Assembly (NCBI GenBank): GCA_017470605.1
Contig: JAFUYH010000026.1
Span: 61,333-125,332 of the forward strand
Direction: 5' to 3'
DNA from: Treponema sp.
GTDB taxonomy: Bacteria > Spirochaetota > Spirochaetia > Treponematales > Treponemataceae
Length of the DNA: 64,000 nucleotides
Below the pieces are notes generated by a model. It ran no database searches and was not told the origin of the DNA. It saw nothing but the letters and a program-made list of their open reading frames with translations. Made by a program: the position numbers and the translations under genes. Below, one piece after another: positions 33,151 through 42,101 of the stretch (the first letter of the stretch is position 1; each line of letters begins with the position of its first letter).

Positions 33151-34275
33151 TTAGAATGCCAATGCAAGGTTCAGTGCAATTGCAAAATTACTGTTTGCAT
33201 CTTCAATCAAATCTTTATAAGCAATTACAGAAGAGCCAAGCTGAAAGTCACTAAGGACATTATATATAAAATTCAGTGATGTATCAAATCCCTGGAATTT
33301 TACCTTATCTGAAGGAAGAGAAAGGATTATTTTTTCTCCCAAAGAGATAACCATATTGTCATTAACAAACATGGCAGAACACTGTGGAATTATTACAGAA
33401 GAAAGAGCGGAATTGAATTTTCCGTTATATGCAGTGCAGGTTGTAAGAGTTCTGAAAGCGAGCAAAGAGCCATTTGCACCAGAAGCATAATCACAGGCTA
33501 AAGACGCTATGAAATTCTGTCCCAGATAAAAAGCAAGGGAGCCTTTACCATAGAGCATAAACTTCTTAAAGTCTTCTGAACCAAGAACTCCTGTTAAAGA
33601 GTATGAAGCAATAGAGCCAAAACTGCCTGCTGCAGAAAGCGTTCCGTAGAATTTTCCTTTAAGATAATCTTTTGCTGCTACAAAATATTCTCCCTGAAGG
33701 GAAATATTTGTTCCACCAAGATTAAGCAGAGAAAAATCCAGAATCAGGGGAATGTATTCTGCAGAAAGGGAATAAAATTCAGTTTGCTTTACAGAAGACT
33801 TATCTAACATAGAAACATTCAGACTGTTCACAAATCCTGTATATCCTGCATAAGCAGAAACTTTTATGGAGTTGGTCTGGAAAGCAAGGGAAAGTCCGTC
33901 TGAAACCTGATTAAATACAACAGATGAAATATCTGAGAAAGAAAAGCGGCCTGCATTTAACATCAGGTTACCTTTTCCTGCAGTCCATGAACCGCTGAGT
34001 TTAAGCAAAGACAAGTCTGCGATATTAGTAAAGGTACTTGAATCAGCCTGAGAATTTAATTCATATCTATACAGACCTTCTGCCGTAAAACGAAGGTTCT
34101 TGTTAAATGAATGGCTGACCCAAAGAGAAATTCCGTTTGACTGATAGAAACTGCCAGAAGAAAAATCAGAAGTAGAAGGCTTTGTAGTATTGGAAACTAT
34201 TCCACCCCAGTCAAAAGCAAAAAGTGACTGCCCCAAGGCAAAAAGAACTGCTGAAATTACAAGAATCTTTTTCAT
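33151..34275 (-). CDS. Outer membrane beta-barrel protein, first cassette copy
   Basis: 374 residues with signal peptide (GQSLFAFDWGGIVSNTTK) and closing strand FAIALNLALAF. It is strand-rich with no catalytic motif. It is the counterpart of 30647-31768 in the duplicated unit, beginning one base after the stop of the helical gene. Confidence 0.7.
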   Translation of the reverse strand: MKKILVISAVLFALGQSLFAFDWGGIVSNTTKPSTSDFSSGSFYQSNGISLWVSHSFNKNLRFTAEGLYRYELNSQADSSTFTNIADLSLLKLSGSWTAGKGNLMLNAGRFSFSDISSVVFNQVSDGLSLAFQTNSIKVSAYAGYTGFVNSLNVSMLDKSSVKQTEFYSLSAEYIPLILDFSLLNLGGTNISLQGEYFVAAKDYLKGKFYGTLSAAGSFGSIASYSLTGVLGSEDFKKFMLYGKGSLAFYLGQNFIASLACDYASGANGSLLAFRTLTTCTAYNGKFNSALSSVIIPQCSAMFVNDNMVISLGEKIILSLPSDKVKFQGFDTSLNFIYNVLSDFQLGSSVIAYKDLIEDANSNFAIALNLALAF

Positions 34276-34276
34276 A

Positions 34277-34756
34277 TTACTCAGCCTCCATAGAAACCGT
34301 TTTTACATCATATCCGCCGTAACGCCGCAAACAGGCTGAATAAAGATTCAAAACTTCTGCGCCAGAAATAAAAGAAGAAGGTTCCGCAGTAGGAGCCAGT
34401 ACCCCATCTGCAACAAACTGCTTAAAGGTATATCTTTGAGAACCGTTTGTGAGAGAGTACATTACCCCACCATTTATTTCCCAGTTTTTAGAAAGCAAAA
34501 ATGAAGCGCGAGCAAGAGTAACGCTTTCAGAACTGTCAGATTCTTCTGAAATCAGTCCTTCTGAAACTAAGGCAGCAACAGCATCTTCATAAGATGCATC
34601 TTCCTGAACAAGATTCTGCTGAATAGCACAAAGATAGGCTACCTGCCCCAAATTAGCCTGCTGTGAAGACAGAATTTCAGTTATAACATCTGCAGACTGT
34701 GCGAACAAAACGCTTGAAAAAAGCATTGTAAAAAACACTGATAATAATTTTTTCAT
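34277..34756 (-). CDS. Small exported helical protein, first cassette copy
   Basis: 159 residues with a signal peptide (LFSSVLFAQ). The mature part, SADVITEILSSQQANLGQVA then EDAVAALVSEGLI and YTFKQFVADGVLAP, parallels 31780-32250. It is the first gene of the long minus-strand operon that runs through both cassettes, the ECF transporter, NUDIX and the small membrane protein. The promoter directly abuts the start codon. Confidence 0.65.
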   Translation of the reverse strand: MKKLLSVFFTMLFSSVLFAQSADVITEILSSQQANLGQVAYLCAIQQNLVQEDASYEDAVAALVSEGLISEESDSSESVTLARASFLLSKNWEINGGVMYSLTNGSQRYTFKQFVADGVLAPTAEPSSFISGAEVLNLYSACLRRYGGYDVKTVSMEAE

Positions 34757-34762
34757 GATTAT

Positions 34763-34791
34763 ATTTTACAGTACATTTTGACAGTTGTCTA
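34763..34791 (-). promoter_or_regulatory. Promoter of the cassette-ECF operon
   Basis: On the minus strand: TAGACA (34791-34786), a 17-bp spacer and TAAAAT (34768-34763), 6 nt before the ATG at 34756. This predicts a leaderless mRNA. Its -35 overlaps the divergent lacI-type promoter. Confidence 0.55.
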
Positions 34792-34807
34792 CTTTTAAGG
34801 ATATACT
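34778..34807 (+). promoter_or_regulatory. Promoter of the LacI-family gene
   Basis: TTGACA (34778-34783), an 18-bp spacer and TATACT (34802-34807), 10 nt before ATG 34818. The two divergent promoters share the sequence ttgacagttgtcta, so one regulator could control both. Confidence 0.65.
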
Positions 34808-34817
34808 TTATATTGAA

Positions 34818-35855
34818 ATGATTACGTTAAAAGAATTATCACAGAAGAGCGGAGTATCCATTGCGACCGTTTCAAACATACTGAATGGCAAGAGTAATGT
34901 TTCAGATGAAACCAGAAAAAGGGTTTTAGAAATAATTAAGGAAACAGGCTACAAGCCTAACTTTATGGCCAGGGGGCTTAGAGCATCATCTACAAAGACA
35001 ATCGGACTAATTGTAGATGACATAACAGAATTCAGTTCTCCGCAGATTATAAACGGAATAATGTCAAAGCTGGAAGAAAAAGGCTACAGAACCATTCTTG
35101 AAAACCTTCGTTTTTATACAAAATGGGGGCATGGCTGGGAAAATACGGAAGATTATAAAAAAGCAATAGATTCAGCCTTTCAGGAATTCATAGCAATAAA
35201 AACTGACGGCATAATTTACGTATCTGGTCATGCCCGGGAAATTTCAGATATTCCTCAAAAAGTTCAGATTCCTCTAGTTGTCTGCTATGCTTTTACAGAA
35301 AGAGAAAATACACCTTTTATCATGATAGATGACGAAGATGCGGCCTTTCAAATGACTGAACATCTGCTTGGAAACAGAAAGAAAAAAATTGCCGTAATTA
35401 CAGGAACAGAATCTAACATTCATACAATAAAACGTCTGCAAGGTTATAAAAAGGCTCTTCAGGCTCATGGAATTGAATACGATGAATCAATCATAAAGAC
35501 TGGAGACTGGAGTGATAATTCAGGCTATGAAAACTGCAGGATTCTTTTAAAAGAAAATGAAAAGCTATCGGCATTATTCTGTTTTAATGATATGATGGCT
35601 GCAGGAGCTTACAGATATTTAAATGAAGCAGGTTTAATTCCTGGAAAAGATATTTCTGTAGCAGGTTTTGACAACCGGGATATTGCTGCATTCCTGAACC
35701 CGCCGCTAACAACAATGGAAATTCCCCTTTTTTTAATAGGAGAAAACGCCGCGCAGACAATTCTGGATAAAATTAATTCCAAAAACGGGAATGAGCAGAA
35801 TCTCTACATACAATGTAAATTGATTGACAGAAATTCTGTCATAAAAGATAAATAA
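34818..35855 (+). CDS. LacI-family transcriptional regulator
   Basis: 345 residues. The N-terminal HTH and hinge read TLKELSQKSGVSIATVSNIL followed by NGKSNVSDETRKRV and GYKPNFMARGL. The periplasmic-binding-like effector domain follows (TIGLIVDDITEFSS, CFNDMMAAGAYRYL, ISVAGFDNRDIAAFL). It probably binds a sugar. ATG 34818 was chosen because the longer frame (TTG at 34785) starts inside the promoter. It is divergent from the cassette-ECF operon and 12 nt from the aminopeptidase, either of which it may regulate. Confidence 0.92.
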   Translation: MITLKELSQKSGVSIATVSNILNGKSNVSDETRKRVLEIIKETGYKPNFMARGLRASSTKTIGLIVDDITEFSSPQIINGIMSKLEEKGYRTILENLRFYTKWGHGWENTEDYKKAIDSAFQEFIAIKTDGIIYVSGHAREISDIPQKVQIPLVVCYAFTERENTPFIMIDDEDAAFQMTEHLLGNRKKKIAVITGTESNIHTIKRLQGYKKALQAHGIEYDESIIKTGDWSDNSGYENCRILLKENEKLSALFCFNDMMAAGAYRYLNEAGLIPGKDISVAGFDNRDIAAFLNPPLTTMEIPLFLIGENAAQTILDKINSKNGNEQNLYIQCKLIDRNSVIKDK

Positions 35856-35867
35856 CGAGGTAATACA

Positions 35868-37226
35868 ATGAACGAACAACTCATCGTTGATTACAAGAAC
35901 TTCTTGAACAACGGCAAGACTGAACGGGAATGTGTTCAGCAGATTTTGTCTATGGCCAGAAAGGCAGGATATAAGGACATTTCAAAATTCAAAAGGCTTA
36001 AGGCAGGAGATAAAGTTTTCATTACAAAAATGAATAAGTCGGTTGCCCTTTTTGAAATTGGAAGTGACTTAATGGAAAACGGAATGAATATTCTGGGTGC
36101 CCATATTGATTCACCGCGCCTTGATGCAAAGCAGAATCCTATTTATGAAAAAGACAACATTACTTACCTGAATACACACTATTATGGTGGAATTAAAAAG
36201 TATCAGTGGACTACCCTTCCGCTGGCAATTCATGGCGTTGTATGCAAAAAAGACGGTACTACAGTGAATGTTGTAATTGGAGAAAACAATGACGAACCTG
36301 TTTTCTGTATTTCTGACATTCTGCCTCACCTTGCTCAGGAACAGATGAAAGACAAGGCCAGCGACTTTATTAAGGGTGAAGACCTGGACGTTATGATGGG
36401 GTCAGTTCCTCCTGCAAAGAAAAATGTCCAGCAGACTGCAGAAGAAAAGAAAGAAGCAAAAGAAAAGAGCAAAAAAACTGTTCTGGCACTTTTTAAGGAA
36501 ATGTACGGCATTGAAGAAGAGGATTTTGAATCTGCCGAACTTGAAATTGTTCCAGCAGGCAAAGCCCGCGACATGGGTCTGGACCGCTCTATGATTTTAG
36601 GCTACGGACAGGATGACCGTTCATGCGCCTTTACTTCTGTTGCCGCCATGCTTGAAGTTCATGCAGGAAAAAGGACTACCTGCTGCCTTTGCGTAGATAA
36701 GGAAGAAATTGGAAGCGTTGGAGCAACAGGTATGGCTTCTAACCTTTTTGAGAATATGGTTGCAGAAGTTCTTTCAAGAACAGAAAGCAGTTACAGCGAC
36801 ATTACCCTGCGCCGTTGCCTTGCAAACAGCTATATGCTTTCTTCTGACGTAAACGCTGCTTACGACCCTCTTAATGCGGGCCTTTATGACAAAGATAATG
36901 CTTCTGCCCTGGGCGGTGGCGTTGCCTTCCAGAAATACACAGGAAGCCGTGGAAAATCTGGTGCCAGCGATGCAAACCCGGAATTTGTGGCAAAAGTGCG
37001 TGCAGCAATGTATGACGCAAATGTAAACTACCAGATGGCTGAACTTGGAAAGGTTGACCAGGGAGGCGGCGGAACTATTGCCTACCATGCAGCCCGCTAC
37101 GGAATGAATGTTCTGGATGCAGGAGTTGCAGTGCTGAGTATGCACGCACCATGGGAAATTACAAGTAAAGAAGACATCAGTCAGATTTATGACTGCAACA
37201 GGGCTTTCCTTGGAATCAATTCATAA
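35868..37226 (+). CDS. M18-family aminopeptidase
   Basis: 452-residue cytoplasmic zinc aminopeptidase. Motifs include GAHIDSPRLD (metal His/Asp), YYGGIKKYQW, GQDDRSCAF, VDKEEIGSVGATG (catalytic and metal Glu) and a C-terminal SMHAPWE with the last metal His. It removes N-terminal acidic residues in characterised relatives. A charged stretch (about 180-205) rich in Lys/Glu is unusual. It is likely co-transcribed with the LacI regulator. Confidence 0.92.
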   Translation: MNEQLIVDYKNFLNNGKTERECVQQILSMARKAGYKDISKFKRLKAGDKVFITKMNKSVALFEIGSDLMENGMNILGAHIDSPRLDAKQNPIYEKDNITYLNTHYYGGIKKYQWTTLPLAIHGVVCKKDGTTVNVVIGENNDEPVFCISDILPHLAQEQMKDKASDFIKGEDLDVMMGSVPPAKKNVQQTAEEKKEAKEKSKKTVLALFKEMYGIEEEDFESAELEIVPAGKARDMGLDRSMILGYGQDDRSCAFTSVAAMLEVHAGKRTTCCLCVDKEEIGSVGATGMASNLFENMVAEVLSRTESSYSDITLRRCLANSYMLSSDVNAAYDPLNAGLYDKDNASALGGGVAFQKYTGSRGKSGASDANPEFVAKVRAAMYDANVNYQMAELGKVDQGGGGTIAYHAARYGMNVLDAGVAVLSMHAPWEITSKEDISQIYDCNRAFLGINS

Positions 37227-37248
37227 GTAAACGGGCTCTCAAGCCCTA

Positions 37249-37292
37249 AAAAAAAATGCTGACCTTTGAAAGATGTTCATAGGCCAGCATTT
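37249..37292. terminator. Bidirectional terminator between the aminopeptidase and parB
   Basis: Stem aaatgctgacct / aggccagcattt with A-run and T-run flanks. A small gggct/agccc hairpin precedes it at 37233-37246. Confidence 0.75.
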
Positions 37293-37296
37293 TGTA

Positions 37297-38250
37297 TTAT
37301 TTTCTTCCTAATAAGACTTCGTAAATCCGCTCAAAGTCTTTTTTATTGTCAAAACCGATTACGATAGAACCTTTGTTTATGTCACCTTTAAGGGAAACAT
37401 CGCGGGTTCCAAAAATATTACGCAGTTCCTGCTCAAAGTTCAGGACATCGGCATCTTTTTTAGGCTTTTTCTTGTCATCAATTTTTTTGGCAGATGCACG
37501 TCCGCCGTTATTGTACTGGTCTGCAAGGGCTTCTGCTTCACGCACAGAAAGTCCGCTACCTACAATTTTTCCGAACATAACGCGCATATCTGCGTCATTT
37601 TTTACCATAAGCAGGGCTCTGGCATGACCAGAAGTAATCTGACCGTTAACAAGGGAACGCTGAATGTCTTCCGGCAGTTTTAAAAGGCGGATTACATTGG
37701 CAACTGTGGCACGAGCCTTGCCTACCCTTTTTGCAACTTCTTCCTGATTCAAATCTCCCATCTGAATAAGGTTATAGTAAGCCATGGCTTCTTCTATAGG
37801 ATTCAGGTCTGCCCGCTGAATGTTTTCTATAAGAGCCATTTCAAGTTTTTTCTGTTCATCAAACTTGCGCAACTGAACAGGCACTTTTTCAAGTCCTGCC
37901 ATTTTTGCGGCTCGGGTACGGCGTTCACCGGCAATAATATAAAAATCACCGCCGTCAGCTTCTTCTATGATAATTGGCTGGAGGATTCCGTTTACCTTTA
38001 TAGACTCACAAAGTTCTTCCAGCTGTTTCTGATTGAATTCAATTCGGGGCTGCTTAGGATTAGGCTTAAGCAGATTCGGATCTATCCAGAGACTTCCGTC
38101 TTCTTCTGTTGTTATGGCAGAAGGAAGATTTGATTTTTTTTCAGCAACCGGGGACACTTCTGCATGGGCAGCAGAAAGAGACGTCTCAGACACTGCATTT
38201 TCCGTAATCAGGGCATCAAGGCCTTTTCCCAACGCATTTTTTTTAGCCAC
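37297..38250 (-). CDS. parB: Chromosome-partitioning protein ParB
   Basis: 317 residues. Features are an N-terminal ALGKGLDALI box that contacts ParA, the ParB/Srx CTP-binding region (PRIEFNQKQLEELCESIK, GERRTRAAK), and the parS-binding HTH (LNQEEVAKRVGKARATVANV). It loads at parS near the origin and helps segregate chromosomes. The start overlaps parA by 8 nt. I saw no copy of the TGTTTCACGTGAAACA parS consensus in the window. Confidence 0.95.
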   Translation of the reverse strand: MAKKNALGKGLDALITENAVSETSLSAAHAEVSPVAEKKSNLPSAITTEEDGSLWIDPNLLKPNPKQPRIEFNQKQLEELCESIKVNGILQPIIIEEADGGDFYIIAGERRTRAAKMAGLEKVPVQLRKFDEQKKLEMALIENIQRADLNPIEEAMAYYNLIQMGDLNQEEVAKRVGKARATVANVIRLLKLPEDIQRSLVNGQITSGHARALLMVKNDADMRVMFGKIVGSGLSVREAEALADQYNNGGRASAKKIDDKKKPKKDADVLNFEQELRNIFGTRDVSLKGDINKGSIVIGFDNKKDFERIYEVLLGRK

Positions 38251-38998
38251 GGCGAATCACCTCTTCTGCCAGTTTTTCATAACTGCGGGCACCAACACAA
38301 GACGGATCGTATTTACAGATTGGCAGTCCATGAGACGGTGCTTCTGAAAGGCGAACGTTACGAGGAATAATTGTATTGAATACAACATCCTTAAAGTAAG
38401 ATTTAACCTGTTTTACAACATCCTGAGCAAGGCGGGTGCGTGAATCATACATGGTAAAGAAAATACCGCCGATTGTAAGGTTTGGATTAATTCCTTTCTG
38501 TACCTTCTGTACAGTCTGAAGCAAAAGTGTAATTCCTTCAAGGGCAAAATATTCACACTGCATTGGGACAAGAACAGAATCTGCTGCGGCAAGCCCATTC
38601 AAAGTAAGGATTCCCAAAGAAGGAGGACAGTCAATAAGAATATAATCATATTTTGACTGCAAAGGTTCCAAAGCCTCTTTCAGATAAAATTCCTTATCAT
38701 CCTGGTCTGCAAGCTCTATTGAAACACCTGAAAGGTCTATGGAAGCACTTATTGCATCAAGATTTTCTACAGAAGTCTTTTTTACGGCTTTTTCTGCTTC
38801 TACCTGACCGGCAAGCAGTTCATAAACTGTAGGCTTGTCTTTTGAAACACCCACACCACTAGACATATTACCCTGAGAGTCAAAATCTACAAGAAGAACT
38901 TTCTTTCCTGCAAGCGCAATATATGCGCCGATATTTATTGCAGAAGTGGTTTTACCTACACCACCTTTCTGATTTACAAAAACGATACACTTTGCCAT
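38243..38998 (-). CDS. parA: Chromosome-partitioning ATPase ParA (Soj)
   Basis: 251 residues. The deviant Walker A motif NQKGGVGKTTSAIN at residues 9-22, DFDSQGN, and ILIDCPPSLGILTLN are characteristic. It acts with ParB on the nucleoid. The TACAAT box 7 nt before the ATG suggests a leaderless message. It is divergent from the methyltransferase gene. Confidence 0.95.
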   Translation of the reverse strand: MAKCIVFVNQKGGVGKTTSAINIGAYIALAGKKVLLVDFDSQGNMSSGVGVSKDKPTVYELLAGQVEAEKAVKKTSVENLDAISASIDLSGVSIELADQDDKEFYLKEALEPLQSKYDYILIDCPPSLGILTLNGLAAADSVLVPMQCEYFALEGITLLLQTVQKVQKGINPNLTIGGIFFTMYDSRTRLAQDVVKQVKSYFKDVVFNTIIPRNVRLSEAPSHGLPICKYDPSCVGARSYEKLAEEVIRRG

Positions 38999-39045
38999 AG
39001 AATTTATTGTAGCATTTTTTTGTAAAATAGTATACCGTCTTATTT

Positions 39046-40242
39046 ATGTTACTTTCTGCAACCCTTTCAAAACCGACATCTTTAGTTGATGAAAAATTTG
39101 GCCGTCCAATCACAAAAATCAAGCTTACGGCAAAAGCATCTGCCCAGGGCTATTCCTACTATATGGAAGAGTTTACGGCAAAGCAGGTTTTTCACCAGCA
39201 TCTTACAGAAGAAGAAGCCCTGGCTTTTATAGATGAACATGCAGGAAAGACTTTTAAAAACTGCGTAAAAAGAACAGAAAATCAGGAAATTACAATTCTG
39301 GCAAATAAAAAAGGAAAGATTACGACTTTAGTAAAAGATAATGCCATAAAAATGAAGGCAGACAGTGCAGGCCGGGGGGCTGTTTTAGGCATAAGTAAAA
39401 CAGGTCAAGACGGTCTTTCCAGAAAAAAGAAATACCTGATAGAAGAAGGCACTCCCGTACCTTTTCTTGTGCTTCTTGGAGTAATGACAGATGAAGGAAA
39501 AATCATTTCTTCACGCTATGACAAATTCAGACAGATAAACAGGTTTCTGGAACTTATAGATGACATTCTTCCGGAAGTTCAGGAAGAAATAAAAAAAGAA
39601 GGAGACCATCCTGTAAGGATTGCAGATTTTGGCTGCGGGAAATCATATTTAACATTTGCCGTTCATTATTTTCTGACGGAAATTAAAAAGATTCCCTGCG
39701 AAATTGAAGGTCTGGACTTAAAAAAGGACGTTATTGAATACTGCAATCAGGTTACAGAAAAACTGGGGCTTTCTGGACTTTTCTTCAGGACTGGAGACAT
39801 TTCTGAATATTCTGGAAAATGCAATCCTGACATTGTAATTACACTCCATGCCTGCGATACTGCCACAGACTATGCCTTAAAATATGCTGTTTCGCATGAG
39901 GCAAAGGCAATTTTAAGCGTGCCATGCTGTCAGCATCAGGTGAACAGCCAGCTGACAGGCAGTGAAAGCCGCAAAAGAGCAGAAAAGGCAGAAGAATTTG
40001 AACCGCTTTTAAAATGGGGAATAATCCGAGAAAAGTTTTCTTCGCTTGTAACGGATGCCCTGCGCGGAGAATGGCTTGAAGGTCAGGGCTACAGAGTGCA
40101 GATGCTTGAATTTATTGATATGGAGCATACTCCAAAAAACATTCTTATACGGGCAATAAAAAGGAGCAGAAGCCAGAGCAAAAATAAAGGGAAGCCTGTA
40201 CTGGCAGAAAGCCTTGGCATTCAACCTGAAATATTCAAATAG
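39046..40242 (+). CDS. SAM-dependent methyltransferase (Methyltransf_32-like)
   Basis: 398 residues. The C-terminal Rossmann methyltransferase shows motif I ADFGCGKSYLTFAVHYF, acidic motif II IEGLDLKK, and TLHACDTATDYAL plus VPCCQHQV, typical of the METTL25-like family. The N-terminal 170 residues are a separate domain without catalytic signature. The target is unknown; RNA is a reasonable guess for the family. A TTGTAG-18-TATACC promoter 9 nt before the ATG overlaps the divergent parA promoter. Confidence 0.82.
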   Translation: MLLSATLSKPTSLVDEKFGRPITKIKLTAKASAQGYSYYMEEFTAKQVFHQHLTEEEALAFIDEHAGKTFKNCVKRTENQEITILANKKGKITTLVKDNAIKMKADSAGRGAVLGISKTGQDGLSRKKKYLIEEGTPVPFLVLLGVMTDEGKIISSRYDKFRQINRFLELIDDILPEVQEEIKKEGDHPVRIADFGCGKSYLTFAVHYFLTEIKKIPCEIEGLDLKKDVIEYCNQVTEKLGLSGLFFRTGDISEYSGKCNPDIVITLHACDTATDYALKYAVSHEAKAILSVPCCQHQVNSQLTGSESRKRAEKAEEFEPLLKWGIIREKFSSLVTDALRGEWLEGQGYRVQMLEFIDMEHTPKNILIRAIKRSRSQSKNKGKPVLAESLGIQPEIFK

Positions 40243-40245
40243 TTT

Positions 40246-40959
40246 TTAGAATTGATAACCAATAAAAAGGGCCTTGAGGTCTGCTTTTCCTGTAATGCCC
40301 AGCACGCTGTAAATGTGGGCCAGGTCCTTTTTTATTGCACTTTCGCTTACGTTGTGGGTGCTGGCCAGGGCTTTTATAGTCGTATTATTAACAACAGTTT
40401 CTTTGATGCAGTCCTTCTGACGGTCTGTAAATTTATAATCATCAAGATTGATTGGAGCGGTGTCTTTTTTATCGTAGGCGTGGCGGAACAAAAGATTTAT
40501 GCAGCCGATGGTTGCAAGGGCAAAAAGGGTAATTCCAAGATATTCAAAAAAACTCCGAACTCCATAGGGAATTACCAGGGCGAGTTTTATAACTTCCAGC
40601 GCCAGATAGATTCCAAGCCGCAGTCTGGAAGCAAGCCGGTTTTCCAGCAAAAGCAGCACAAACAAAATAGCCGTCAGAAAAAGTGCGGTATAAATGCGGC
40701 CTGTATAAAGATATGAAAATGTCAGAGTTTCAAGGGCAATATAATAAATGCTGTGATGGGTATAAAAGAAAAATGAAAGCAGACAGAGAAGAAGTGCCAG
40801 AGCCTGTGCCGAATAGGATACAATTTTGGAATAAGGCATGATGCTCAGTTCGTAAGAGAAATCGGTAAAAATATTGAGCAGAAGCATGGCAATCAGATAG
40901 ATGCATCCGATTAAAGCAATGAGGCGGAATGGTTTGTCCAGAAACTTTTTGTAATTCAT
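40246..40959 (-). CDS. Membrane-anchored LuxR-type transcriptional regulator
   Basis: 237 residues. About five or six hydrophobic helices (residues 1-160) precede a C-terminal LuxR HTH: FTDRQKDCIKETVVNNTTIK, VSESAIKKDLAHIYSVLGI. This organisation is that of small membrane-bound one-component regulators that sense an unknown signal. ATG 40959 was chosen because the longer frame contains the TATAAT box. It is convergent with the methyltransferase, 3 nt apart. Confidence 0.85.
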   Translation of the reverse strand: MNYKKFLDKPFRLIALIGCIYLIAMLLLNIFTDFSYELSIMPYSKIVSYSAQALALLLCLLSFFFYTHHSIYYIALETLTFSYLYTGRIYTALFLTAILFVLLLLENRLASRLRLGIYLALEVIKLALVIPYGVRSFFEYLGITLFALATIGCINLLFRHAYDKKDTAPINLDDYKFTDRQKDCIKETVVNNTTIKALASTHNVSESAIKKDLAHIYSVLGITGKADLKALFIGYQF

Positions 40960-41010
40960 AATTCTATTATACCACATCTTTCTTCAAAAAGTTAGTTGAA
41001 AATGATAAGA

Positions 41011-41070
41011 GATTCCCGCGTCAAGCGCGGGAATGACAGCATGTGTCATTGTCGGGCTTGACCCGACAAT
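41011..41070. repeat. Paired hairpins (BIME-like) after the SPFH gene
   Basis: attcccgcg-tcaag-cgcgggaat (41012-41034) and attgtcggg-cttga-cccgacaat (41048-41070) are two perfect hairpins with complementary loops, joined by tgaca...tgtca. They form an inverted pair like REP/BIME units and may also end the SPFH transcript. Confidence 0.65.
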
Positions 41071-41955
41071 CTATTTCTTAGCAATTTCTGCAACACTTGT
41101 TACTACGCCAGCCAGGCTCTGCAAATCAGACGGAACAATAATCTTTGTTGCCTGTCCATCAGCTGCCTTTTCAAAGGCTTCAAGACTGCGAAGTTTGAGG
41201 ACTGCATCGTCCATACCGGCATCGCGCAGCATTTTAAGACCTTCTGCCTTAGCCTGCTGAACCTCGCGGATAGCCTCAGCCTCACCCTTTGCTTTCTGGA
41301 TAGCAGCTTCCTTTGCGGCCTCAGCTTCGAGAATCAAAGCCTGCTTCTGACCTTCAGCTTCAAGAATTGCAGACTGCTTGTGTCCTTCTGCAATAAGAAT
41401 CTGTTCGCGGCGTTCGCGTTCAGCCTTCATCTGCTTTTCCATTGCATCGCGGATAGCCTGTGGAGGTTCAATATTCTTAACCTCTACACGGTTTACCTTG
41501 ATTCCCCAAGGGTCTGTTGCCTCGTCCAGAATCGAACGCATCTTTGTATTGATAACATCTCGGCTTGTAAGAGATTCATCAAGCTCAAGTTCACCAATGA
41601 TGTTACGCAAAGTAGTAGCACTTAAGTTCTCAAGAGCGTTAATTGGTTTTTCTACACCGTAAGTATAGAGCTTTGGATCTGTAATCTGAAAATAAACTAC
41701 AGTATCAATCATCATTGTAACGTTATCGCGGGTGATAACCGGCTGTGGAGGAAAGTCAAAAACCTTTTCCTTGAGGGAAACTTTTTTTGCAATGCGGTCA
41801 AGGAAAGGCATTTTTACGTGAATACCAACATTCCAGGTTCCGTGATAGCCACCCAGGCGTTCAATAACGAAAGCGTTAGACTGAGAAACTATTCTGATGT
41901 TTGTAATAATCAGAACCATAATCAAAACTGCAACTGCAATAATAACGTAAATCAT
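41071..41955 (-). CDS. SPFH/band 7 (stomatin-like) membrane protein
   Basis: 294 residues. One N-terminal membrane helix (VIIAVAVLIMVLIITNI) is followed by the SPFH domain (NAFVIERLGGYHGTWNVGIH, VTMMIDTVVYFQITDP, GELELDESLTSRD) and an Ala/Glu-rich coiled coil (about 180-260). Such proteins form membrane microdomain scaffolds and often pair with NfeD proteins, as here. The NfeD gene lies upstream in the same direction. Confidence 0.92.
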   Translation of the reverse strand: MIYVIIAVAVLIMVLIITNIRIVSQSNAFVIERLGGYHGTWNVGIHVKMPFLDRIAKKVSLKEKVFDFPPQPVITRDNVTMMIDTVVYFQITDPKLYTYGVEKPINALENLSATTLRNIIGELELDESLTSRDVINTKMRSILDEATDPWGIKVNRVEVKNIEPPQAIRDAMEKQMKAERERREQILIAEGHKQSAILEAEGQKQALILEAEAAKEAAIQKAKGEAEAIREVQQAKAEGLKMLRDAGMDDAVLKLRSLEAFEKAADGQATKIIVPSDLQSLAGVVTSVAEIAKK

Positions 41956-41999
41956 AAACTAAGACCTCCTAAATACAATAAGGACAACCTAAAAAACGC

Positions 42000-42101
42000 T
42001 TTCGCGTTTTTTTTAACGGTTTCCAATTAAACACAGCCCGCCAGCGGGCTACACACATTTTAACGGTGATTTCGATACGCCCTGCGGGCTACTCAATCAC
42101 C
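42000..42101. repeat. Three hairpins between nfeD and the SPFH gene
   Basis: Three hairpins lie in the intergenic region: one around aaacgctttcgcgttt (about 41992-42013), agcccgc-ca-gcgggct (about 42037-42052) and ggtgatt...aatcacc (42065-42101). The last is a variant of the TTTCGA-loop hairpin family and contains its own inner GC stem. A partial terminator role within the operon is possible. Confidence 0.55.

Noticed and set aside
37297..39045. parS site near parAB
   Set aside because: I found no match to the 16-bp palindromic consensus by eye. A degenerate site cannot be excluded without a scan.
41046..41071. Terminator of the SPFH gene only
   Set aside because: The hairpin is perfect but lacks a T-run and is paired with an inverted partner, so a repeat element is the better primary call.
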